Of a stretch of DNA of 64,000 bases, positions 38,880 through 48,060 are shown one piece after another. Both the position numbers and the translations under genes were made by a program. The DNA comes from Rhipicephalus microplus (taxonomy: Eukaryota; Arthropoda; Arachnida; Ixodida; Ixodidae). The stretch spans positions 811,001-875,000 of the forward strand of contig NW_027464589.1 of NCBI RefSeq assembly GCF_043290135.1. Direction: 5' to 3'. The notes beneath the pieces were generated by a model. The model saw only the letters and a program-made list of their open reading frames with translations, was not told the origin of the DNA and made no database searches. Positions within the stretch are counted from its first letter, which is position 1. Every line of letters begins with the position of its first letter.

Positions 38880-39250
38880 GAATTTTCGAAGGTCTGACTT
38901 TTTGCCTCTCCAAACCGAAACTGCATTCGCGTGCAACGAAGCGCCCACATCTGAAATGGCCACGAGAGCTTTTTCCAGATTGAGATGCGGCAGTCTCGAA
39001 TACAGACGTCTCCAGTGCAGCCGATGAAAAAATCGATGGTAAGTCTGGCACAAAGCTTGCAAGTATCCTATTCGCTCACTACGCTAACCAAATTGGTTTC
39101 TACTCTTATAAAGTCTGTGCTTTCTCACTCTTTGCAGATGTTGTAAAAACTGAGAACCACAATGTTACGCTGATTCAGAGTGTCAAACAGAGGTCGCCGT
39201 TTGTTCAGGATCGGAGCTGCAGAGAGCGAAGACCCGACTTCGCAACGTAA
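38880..39250 (+). other. Possible small spliced host gene fragment
   Basis: A canonical intron can be drawn from GATG|GTAAGTCTGG (39039) to CACTCTTTGCAG|ATG (39137), 99 bp. Joining phase-1 ends gives a frame in which the second exon reads VTLIQSVKQRSPFVQDRS and stops at 39248-39250. This has a faint similarity to the start of MADF domains (LIxxVxxRPxLYDxS), DNA-binding domains common in arthropods, but is cut short. The first exon is open only from a TGA near 38985. It may be a gene remnant or coincidence. Confidence 0.25.
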
Positions 39251-39689
39251 AGCAACAGCTTCAATTATGCTAGCGGAATCAGACAAAAGCAGAGGCGCCC
39301 ACGAATACAAATAATGGGGTGTAGCAGATATTCGCAAGCTTTCAGACCACGAGAAGCTCATTATACACCAGTGAACCGCAATAGCACGTATTGTCTATAT
39401 CTAGCAGCTCACAACAGTTTTGTCTCATTTTTTTATCTTTAAAGTGAAGGGCGCAATTTATGACACCAAATAAAAAAAGAACACAACTTGAGCATCCGTC
39501 TCAGGCTTCTGGTGTCTTATGCTGAAATTTTAGTTTTTTCGACTTAATCACCGACGATATCCCTCAAGAGGTACTCCAAGACCATTAATGCCAAGTGACG
39601 CTATTATACAGCTTTGTTTATTGGCAGGCGAACTTTTATTGGCTGATTCCTGCTGACCTATAAAAAAGATAGATAGTTGACTATATTCA

Positions 39690-40760
39690 GGTCCGAAAAA
39701 AGCTTCACCCCGTTTTTATAGGGGCAAGACTGCGGGCCGCTCTCATGTTGGGACAGGAAGGCCAAGCCTTTCCGCCGCATTGTGGGCCTTCTGGACAGCC
39801 CGGAGTTGGTCAAACCAGTCGTGGCTCATCAGGAAAGTAGAGAAGGCTTCCTCCATCTACCCGTGGATGGTTTGGTGCTGCAAAGAGGGGCACGCCCAGA
39901 GCATGTGCTTAAAGTCGCTAACCGCCCCACAGTCGGCACACAGAGGGGAGACCTCTGTGTACCTATTGAAGACGGGGAGTGCGGGATACGACTTTGTCTG
40001 CAGAAGCCTGAGAGTCACGGCCTGGGGTCTCGTGAGATTTCGATGTGGCAAGAGGAAAGCCATGCGGCTCATCTGGTAGTGGCTAGTGATCTCGTTAAAG
40101 GTGGTGAGAACGTCCCTGAAGCGGGGTGGGTCAGCTTCCGAAAGGGTCGGACCAAGCCCGTCGCCGGTCCCACCCGGCACGCCGGCTTCCCAGTGCCCGG
40201 CGCAGCCGGCAAGACCTCGTGCCTGGGCATGAACCAACTCATTGACGTTGGCCAACCCCCCTACCTGGGCGCCTTCGTGGGCCGGAAACCATGTAATGAC
40301 GTGATGAGTCAGCACCTTACCCTCAAGTGTCTAGCAACTTCCTCACAAACAGTCCCAGTGGAGAAAGCTCGAAGGGCTGATCTCGAGTGCGTAAATGTTT
40401 CTTGTTTGTCCGACCTGAGGATTGCCAGTGCAATTGCCAGTTGCTCTGCCTTACAAGCCGACGACGTGCTGATTGACGCGGCTGATAATACACGTCTCAT
40501 TAGGTCCACAACGTTAGCAACAAAACGATAGGAGTCGGCTTCGTACTGGGCAGCGTTTACAAAACACGGCTCCTCCTCATGCTCATGCGCGTACCGCAGA
40601 AGCGCGGAGGCGCGAGCCGTCCTCCTGCCAGCGATGAAAGTTGGATGCACGTTCTTTGGAATAGGGCAGACTGTAAGAATGACATTATTCCGAAAATTGA
40701 CGTCACGTGCAGCCAGAGCACGGCTGTTCTGCAATCTCTAGCGCAAACTATGTTAACCTT
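39690..40760 (-). pseudogene. 3' end of an RNase-H LINE (frameshifted)
   Basis: Two minus frames, 40309-40734 and 39857-40315, carry the end of a tick LINE ORF2: CPIPKNVHPTF, an RNase H domain (FVNAAQYEADSYRF, SSACKAEQLAIALAIL, ETFTHSRSALRAFSTG), HVITWFPAHEGAQ, then PQAVTLRLLQTKSYPALPVF and the zinc-finger-like CADCGAVSDFKHMLWACP. RNase H catalytic positions are changed: the first Asp is Asn and the third is His, while the Glu persists. A frameshift lies near 40312. Past the frames, the plus strand at 39725-39810 encodes in minus sense the usual HDWFDQLRAVQKA tail. Confidence 0.85.
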
Positions 40761-42779
40761 TGAGTCATCTAGAACCAGTCCTAGTGTTCGGTTTAAGCTC
40801 GAAAGCGACTACGCAGACATTGAAAAATTTAGAAACGCTACTGATGTGCGTCACTTGACCGACGGACTCAGTTAAAACATTGGCAGCAATCAAAGACTTG
40901 GGCAATTTGACAACGCGCATCATGGCCCACTTTGACAACAGACAGATCACAGCAGCTATGCGGATGCAGCGTGCCAGCTATTTGCAACGGGAGGCTGCGT
41001 CCGTATGGCTTCTGCGGACGCGCAACTAAACCTGTCTAATACTAATAGCTGCTATGTTTTGTTAGCGAGAACATGGAGAACGCAAATATCGGAAGAAGGG
41101 TCTTTGATGAGAAACGCTTCCATGAACGCACTTCAGCTCGGCCAAGTGCGGCCCATCGATGCCCTCTTGCTTATGGGTTCGCGGCTCCGGTGTCCACTTT
41201 TGTGTTTGTGTGCAATGAAACTTTAACGGGAATATCATGACCAGAAAAACATGTAATAAATGACCATAATACTACGTTTGTGCTGGCACTCGGCCTCCCG
41301 GGCTTGTTTTCTTCCACAACTGCACCATCAGCCGAGCAAATGCTAGCTCTACCTTTCACATTTCCACTTTCCGCGCTCTTCTGGAGTTGTCCGTGGCATA
41401 CTTATGTGGAAGGTTTTAGGAGAGCCTAAGCAGCGCGTTCTCGGCGCCACGGCTGCTACCAAATGAAAGACGTTACTCACAACACATCCAATGGCACGCG
41501 TAACGATACGACGCTGAGAAGGACTTAAATGATAGGACAGTCTTGGAAGACAGCTCGTGACACCACTGCGGGACAGTTTTGCGCTTCTTCTAGTCATATG
41601 CACTTTTCGCTGAAAAAAGGGATAAGCCGTCATGTTGCCGCTTTGCCAGTGTACTGAAACGCTTCAAAGCATTTGATTGATGTAATGTTCCATCGTTATT
41701 TCGTGGGTGTTTACAGTGAGTGAGCATGTGTGTTTTGCGCGTGCGTCCGTGTGGGCGTTTACAGTTGAGCGAAACATCGCTGACTTCAGAATTCCCAACC
41801 CAGCTGGGGTATCTTTCGTTCTGCCATTCACTCCAACTTGCACTTGGATGATTGAAGGTGAAAAACAGTGCCCACGTTTGTGCTCCTGGTCTTTTGTCGG
41901 CCGACGCCTGTCACCTCACGCGACGAGCAAGTGTAGCGAGCCCTCATGTGCATGCTCTGTGGCGCGCGCGTGAACGCAAGAGACGCACAAGGCGACGCTA
42001 TTCATACTTGCGCTATGAAAGGCATTTTGAGCAAACATGAGACAAGAAAGAAAAAAGCAAGACAGATCGCGCCTGTGTGCACCAACTTATTTTTTGTGCG
42101 TTTATTTTTTGCGCGAAATGACTTCGACAAAAGAGTACAAAATCGCTCAATGCTCGGTTTTTCTAAGCTGTACTTGCTCGCGCAACTTTTTTTCTTTTTT
42201 GGAAAGAAGGAAAAGTGGCGTCGTCTAGTGTCTGTATGACACCTGTTGGAAAGAAGGCGGCAATGAAAGCACCATCTCAATGTCTCAAACTCGCAGTGTC
42301 CGCAAAAGGGAGAGACACAAGCTGCGGCTTCTCCTCTCTCGAGGGAAGATAAATTATCCCCATGAGCGCTGGAACGCAGATGGCGTCTGCACAATACCCA
42401 AAGTAAAGGAGCACGAACGCATGCGAAACGAATGCAGAATCGTCTGCGTCTCTCTGTTATTCGCGGTAAAGTTTAAAAGAAAAAAATTGCAGATCTCACG
42501 TAGGGGAGAACTGCACGTAATGCGAAGCACAAAAAAACAATATTAATGTGTCAATCGAAAATAAGCACAAGGTTACGAGGCGGATGAACGTAGTGCACAA
42601 TATATACAAGTAAAAATATTCGCGTGCTCACGTATCGAGATATGTCAAAGTGTGAATTTTATAGCCCCGTAACGACTACACTACTAACGTTCGCAACACC
42701 AGCACCAGCAGTGGTAGGCATGTAAATTATGCCCTACATGACTTACATGTGAACATTATCAATTTCGCACGTAGCATTC
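40761..42779. other. No gene recognised
   Basis: Includes a 94-codon minus frame (41349-41633) with a basic composition but no known domain, and pyrimidine/purine-rich patches near 42070-42250. Nothing can be named with support. Confidence 0.35.
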
Positions 42780-43914
42780 GTGTTCATTGTCTATTCACGT
42801 TGTCCGCAACACCGTAATCGAACTCATCGAGGCCCAGCACAACAGCCAGCTACAAAGCAGACCCGTCAGGGCGTGCCGTCCTGTCTCGTCTTGGCTACTG
42901 AATTCCCAAAAAACCCCGCGCAGGTACCACGACGTAAACTTGCTTCTACTGTCCGTGCACTCATCAAAGTGCCTCCGATTTCACGTAATAAGAATCCCTC
43001 CCGCCACGCTGGTCGTCGACGTGCTCGAGTTCAGTCTTTGACACGCGTTTTTGGCGATGATACCACAGACTTACAAGTCCTTTACTCTGATGCAGCACGC
43101 TACCCAAAGAAATCAGTCTTGTGTTTAGCCGTGATGGATGACACAGATGCCCTTGTGGTGTCTGCCATACTTCGCACTACAGACAGTGGATAGGCAGAGG
43201 AGGGAGCTCTCGCTCTGGCAATTGTTCACGCTACGTCACTGTCACATAACTTCCCTGTCACTATTGTATCAAATTCACAAGCTGCTTGCCGTGCTTTCGC
43301 TCAAGGACTTGTGATTGCACATACACACAACATCCCTTTTTCTGTCTCACCATCCGCAATACGTCTTGTACGTATTGTCTAGACTCCTGGACACGCCTCT
43401 CTCCATGGTAATGAACGCGCTCATGCGGTTGCCCGGAAGCTGACAGGCCGGGCACCATTGGACGAGCTGTCCTACCCAGACGATGCATCGACAGAGCCAC
43501 TGAATTACAACGCTACGCTGGAGTACTACCGAGAGTACCGTTATACGTATCCTCCCCCTCATTTTTAATTACCCGAGCAGATGCGGTCGCTTGACCATAT
43601 CATTTCCTTGTCTCTATGAGCTAAATCGTTTTCATCCGACTCTCTTTTCTTCCTACTGCCCCTTCTGCGGATCCGTACCGACAGTGTACCACTCCACGTG
43701 GGAAGGCTCTGCCCCAAAGGGCGTTCTTCCCAATCCCAACCCCACTTCTTTCTTTTGGAAGTCTACACTGCTCAAATTATGCCGGCAGAAGCAGCAGCAG
43801 CTGGTCCAGCAGGCTCACAGGGTCGCGCAAGGCAATGGAACCCTAGACTGAGGGCCCCACCAAGGGAAGGCTTAGTATGAATTTGTTGTTAATAAAAATG
43901 TATTCTCTCTCTCT
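42780..43914 (+). pseudogene. 3' end of a second RNase-H LINE, plus strand
   Basis: The frame 42780-43193 ends with an RNase H start, VLYSDAARYPKKSVLCLAVM, keeping the first catalytic Asp. After an in-frame TAG (43191-43193) the same frame continues with AEEGALALAIVHATSL (catalytic Glu) and VSNSQAACRAFAQG, in which the third catalytic Asp is Asn, then TPGHASLHGNERAHAVAR and YREYRYTYPPPHF, followed by LNRFHPTLFSSYCPFCGS, the terminal CxxC region. A 3' UTR ends with AATAAAAATG and a CTCTCTCTC tail at about 43906-43914. Several stops and a frameshift near 43590 show decay. It belongs to a different subfamily from the copy at 39690. Confidence 0.85.
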
Positions 43915-43915
43915 C

Positions 43916-44590
43916 AATTCACGCCTCGTTATACAAAATTTGGTATATGTGAATTGAAACGGCTGGGAGCACGCTGTGAGCGTAGAAGGCTGTAATGTAA
44001 TACGCGACACGAATGTAATGATTGTGATATTTGGACGTGTTCTTTGCTTTCTTCGTCCATTCATGTCACGTAATACCAAATTTTGTATACCTGAAGCCTA
44101 CGAAATGGCTTAAACCGCATCACGAGTGTTTCTCGTAGTCAAGTTCTTACATAAAACGCATGTCGTGATTATCATGTATGCAGCAGTCACATACCTTCGA
44201 CATCCATTCACATAATACCAAAGTCGTGTATGTGAAGCTAGCAAAACGACCACGAGCGTACCATGAGCGTAGCTTGCTTTAGTCATGCCTTACATCACAT
44301 ACGTGCCATGATTTTCACGTTAGGGCCGGTCGTTTGTGTTTTCCATGCAGACATGTCATACCATATTAGTTTTGCAGTTAGTTTGGCGAACGAAACCTCC
44401 GCTAGGGCACTAAGACCAAGACACGTATATCATGACATTCATGACATACATGCCCTAATCTTCATTTTATGAAAAGTTAGTTATGCTCGTCATACAGTCA
44501 TGTTATACCATAGGAATTCTGTTAAAGATTCCATTGTAGAAACAGCAAGGAGAGCTAGGAGTCGTAGGTGGCTAGATAGATATACTGTCA
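43916..44590. repeat. Degenerate tandem satellite, period about 144 bp
   Basis: ATACCA/ATACAA-centred anchors recur near 43930, 44074, 44214, 44358 and 44505, spacings 140-147 bp, with second-order anchors such as CATTCA-rich and TACATA...CRTG...TGATT segments at matching phase. Individual units have diverged strongly. About 4.6 units start immediately after the LINE 3' tail. Confidence 0.6.
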
Positions 44591-44839
44591 ATGTCACCAA
44601 ATTTCGCTAAGGCTTGCTTCGCATTTATTAGCACCCCACATTCCGGTTCCCTGCAATCACAGTGGGAGTGTAAAGAAAAAGAAATGAAAAAAAAACATGC
44701 CATAGTCAGTGAATTGGCTACAAGCAAAAATTTGTTGATTGTCAAACACAAAAGAATTTACATTGTGTACTTCTATTTTTACCTTCTGTGATACACTAAC
44801 GCCCCATATTTTTTGTTTTCTTTTTTTTGTTTTTTTCAG

Positions 44840-45023
44840 GCTCATGGTATCCGGAATAACCACACTCCTGATAGAATTCTTCAACAAGATCGCCTGGCTG
44901 GTGGCTTACAAATTTCGCGCCTTCGACGAGAAATTCAAGCGCTGCTGGAAGTCACGTTCAAGACACATCAGCATTGATCTGCTGCAACAAATGAGGCAAT
45001 ATCATTACCGTTTACCCTTCTGA
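44840..45023 (+). CDS. Candidate terminal exon of an unrecognised host gene
   Basis: A long T-rich tract and TTTTTTCAG (44821-44839) precede an open frame that reads LMVSGITTLLIEFFNKIAWL, VAYKFRAFDEKFKRCWK, and ends QYHYRLPF at a TGA (45021-45023). Codon choice is strongly C/G-ending (TTC TTC AAC AAG ATC GCC TGG CTG GTG), unlike the AT-rich surroundings, which supports real coding. A hydrophobic first third followed by a basic, aromatic-rich tail suggests a membrane-proximal C-terminus; the family is not recognised. No AATAAA was found within 270 bp downstream. Upstream exons were not located. Confidence 0.42.
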
Positions 45024-45428
45024 ACAATACTCAGAAATGCCAGCTTTAACTAGAGAAACGTACGAACCCTAATGCTGAGTTCGAGTTATTTTACTCCTCT
45101 AAATTAAGTGATGGTTAGAGCGTCAAATATCTCGTACACGCCGCAAAGACAGTCTTGGAGGGCTGAAAGATAAAACGCTTAATCAGGTCACGTTTGCGTC
45201 GCCTTCTCATTCGCCTGCGAAGAAACGAGGAAAGGAATCTGTTTGCGACCAAAGGCGTTGATCAAGCAAACGACCAATGCTAAATAATTTGCTACCATTT
45301 GTGAGACATCGTGAAACTCTTTATGGCCTCCTAGATGGCGAGCTGGCAGCGGTATCTTGGAAGCCATGCAGCACTTCAGATCAAAAACCTGTATGTACCA
45401 TTCGAGCACACGCACTGGTACAATCTAC

Positions 45429-45442
45429 TGTGTGTGTGTGTG

Positions 45443-45522
<80 letters not shown>
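45429..45522 (+). repeat. (GT)n microsatellite
   Basis: About 94 bp of TG/GT dinucleotides with a short GCGCGCG interruption; alternating purine-pyrimidine sequence that could adopt Z-DNA. Confidence 0.97.
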
Positions 45523-46451
45523 ATAAGCATGCACTTAGCGGTTCAAAAGTGCACTACATTGTCAAAAAATTACTTCGAGTTCGGAGTAAAGCGCTTGTCC
45601 TCTAGCATCCCCCCTATTCAGAGCAAAATCACTCCAGACATCCGGAGCAAAATTTTTGCTCCGGCTCGCCGGAGGAATCGCATGGCGCACCCGGAGTACT
45701 TCTGAAAGATATTTCAGTTCTGCCGTCCGCATCAATTGCTTGGGGCCACTGGAGTACTTTTTACATTCATTTTTTTTCCGGCTTTCCGGACTGATTATGT
45801 GTCATTTGCGCAGCACTTTATGTAGACAGAATTTCAGTAAGGTGGGCTAGTACATTTTTCAAGTGTTTGCTTCGCTCATTATTTATTGCATGCTCATAAT
45901 TTCATGCACGGGTTAGACAAAGGAAGTCCCTTTTCCCATGCAAGCCCTACAGAGGTTCTGTGTATTCATTTCCACAGAGCTGTAGCAGATGATATTCAAG
46001 GAAACACTTGAGTTTTTATTCTCTGATTTATTGATAGTAAGATGCCGATTCCGGATGATTACCCAGCATTTATGAAAAGGAGACATGATAAAACAAACAT
46101 GCACATATTTACTAAAAACAAAACGAATAAGAAAGATTCGATGAAATCAACAGCGCTCAAATTAGAAGCGCAGCGCTTCAAAATGAACCCCATATTGCTG
46201 CTAAACGATGCACAACAAACGAGGAAAGCATAGCTATCGAGAACAACTCTTCACCATCCCCAAAGTACCATCCATCAGTTTCATTGATGACACAAGAGGT
46301 GAGCAGATTGCTTCCTGCATAATTCAGCAAAAACAATTAACTATACAAGAGAACTGCAAATCGTGCAAGAGGCAAAGAAACTGAGCCATGGACATTATAC
46401 AGTCTCTGAGTCTATGAGAAGAAGAAAATGGCAGCATATTTACGGGGTGAA
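45523..46451. other. No gene recognised
   Basis: AT-rich, with imperfect local repeats around GGAGCAAAATTTTTGCTCC (45642-45662), a small perfect inverted repeat. No coding feature. Confidence 0.4.
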
Positions 46452-46545
46452 TAATCCCAGGCAGCACACCGGCGATGGACCGATCTTGGACCGGTATTGG
46501 CTAACGTCGGCTGCAATATTGGCCCAAGGTCGGCAAATCGTCTAA
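46452..46545 (+). repeat. Truncated copy of the minisatellite-bearing repeat
   Basis: Begins AATCCCAGGCAGCACACC, the same terminal motif as the repeat at 26341-26716 but in opposite orientation, followed by GGCCCAAGGTCGGCAA-type sequence. Only about 90 bp is recognisable before GC-rich unique sequence. Confidence 0.6.
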
Positions 46546-47850
46546 GTGCAATTTCTTCCGATGTCGTACCTTTGTTCAAGCCAACCTGGGGCAGACGTTC
46601 TGACGTTGCATTTGCCGATATCACGGAGAAAGGAAAAAGGTAAGGAAAGGGCATGCCCAGCCGGCGCAGGGCGTAAAAAGTGTGGCGGAAATGACATCAT
46701 GGCGGCCATATTCACTAGGCACAATGGTGGCGTTGCTATGGTTACGTGTTGCGCAGGGCAGCTGGTCTAGCAGTGAGCGGCCGTGGCTGGCGGCGGAATG
46801 TGTGCCTCCCCAGGTCTCATTCTGAGCCGTGGCGGACAATGCCTGTGCTCTGCGCCGCGTTATTGGTTACGCAGTGTTCTCCTGGCTGTTACATTACTCT
46901 TAGCAACGTTTACAAATCGCTTTGTCCATCACGGGGTTGCAACAGCGCGTAGAACAAGTGCATATCCATGTTTCGTGCGGCGGATGACGCGGATGAAGCA
47001 GTTAGTGTTCAGCGAAATTGCGTTGGGCACCATGACGAAGCTGAATGACGACGAACGCCTTGCAGGTCAGTGATGGTTGAGCAGTGCTCCTGCTTGTGAC
47101 AATGGACGACGCTGTTGAGCCCAGCAAAACGCCGTGAGGACCATGTGCACATACGTAGTTTTGTATTCTGTGTGTACAGTAACAACTTGCATGTGCGTAA
47201 TAAAACACCTTTTCTGTTCCGCTTGGTACACTCTCCACAAGCATTGGATGAAATCTCAACGTAACAGCAACAACGTTCAACTGTCACTAGCACCGTGCTC
47301 AGTCACCACGGTCGCAGAATGCTGACGCCGGTGATTTTCACGCGGAACACGGACACAGTGGCAGGATGCTGCGTCGGCCACGTGGGAGAATGCAACCGTA
47401 GAAGGCGCACGACCGATCGTGTTGTCTGTACAGTTGCTGAATTAATGACGTGAAAGCACTCGCCGTTGTCAGTGCATCTAGCGCGCGTTTTCTCGTAGTT
47501 GCTTCGTTGTCGGCGAGCTGTTACTCCCTGTTATTACTCGGATGAAGCGATTTCGCTGAAGGTGTCCCGCTAGCTCAGAGTGATGAGCCTCGTTCCATTA
47601 GTTTCGGATCGTCACGACACACGCGCTGCGCAGCCCACGTGCTTTCCGAGCCGGAGAGGGAGTCGCGCCTTCTACTTCGCATTCATATGTAAACAAGAGA
47701 GGAGAATTTTCCTAGTCAATATGGCCGACTTTCGGCTTCATCGCGGCTTCACAACGAGTGACGTCAGGGCCTCTCCTTACCTTTCCCTCCTCCGTGGCCG
47801 ATATCCAGCCGATGGCGGCCCCCTCTACCCATGCCAATGAAGGCCAGTCC
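46546..47850 (+). promoter_or_regulatory. CpG-rich promoter-like region
   Basis: CpG density is high across most of this stretch. Motifs seen: CATCATGGCGGCCATATT at about 46694-46711 (YY1-like, on both strands), an ATTGG box at 46862, CACGTG at about 47379, a perfect CRE TGACGTCA at about 47759 and a second YY1-like AATATGGCCGAC at about 47717. The motif set is typical of TATA-less housekeeping promoters. Direction and target gene are not certain; a candidate first exon lies at 46984-47065. Confidence 0.4.
46984..47065 (+). CDS. Candidate first coding exon downstream of CpG-rich region
   Basis: ATG at 46984 opens MTRMKQLVFSEIALGTMTKL followed by NDDERLAG and a splice donor-like CTTGCAG|GTCAGTG; without splicing the frame ends at a TGA five bases later. 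Codons are balanced and CpG-rich. The length and family are unknown and no acceptor exon could be assigned. A weak candidate resting on context and the donor site. Confidence 0.28.
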
Positions 47851-48060
47851 TTTCACTGACGTAGTTGCCAACATACATCCAGCATAGGACCATCCTCGGG
47901 CCACTTTGTAGCCAATGAAATGCTGTTATTACGCCAGCATTCGCTTTACGACGAATATTGGCTACCATTGGCTTGCCATTTTTCCACCGTTAATAATATA
48001 GGCTTTTTACTACTGGCATTTCTTAGCCAGTGGACTTTACATTACGCCCCCAGAACTTTC
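47790..48060. repeat. Possible further piece of the minisatellite-bearing repeat
   Basis: Recurring CCAATG, GGCC and CCAGCAT motifs (for example CATGCCAATGAAGGCCAG and GAATATTGGCTACCATTGGC) resemble the units near 26483 and 46452. Divergence is too high to set a period. Confidence 0.3.

Noticed and set aside
39782..40531. 249-codon plus-strand open frame
   Set aside because: Antisense to the RNase H and zinc-finger end of a LINE, whose minus-strand motifs are clear.
45277..45705. 142-codon frame rich in Cys-Val
   Set aside because: Translation of the (GT)n microsatellite with flanks.
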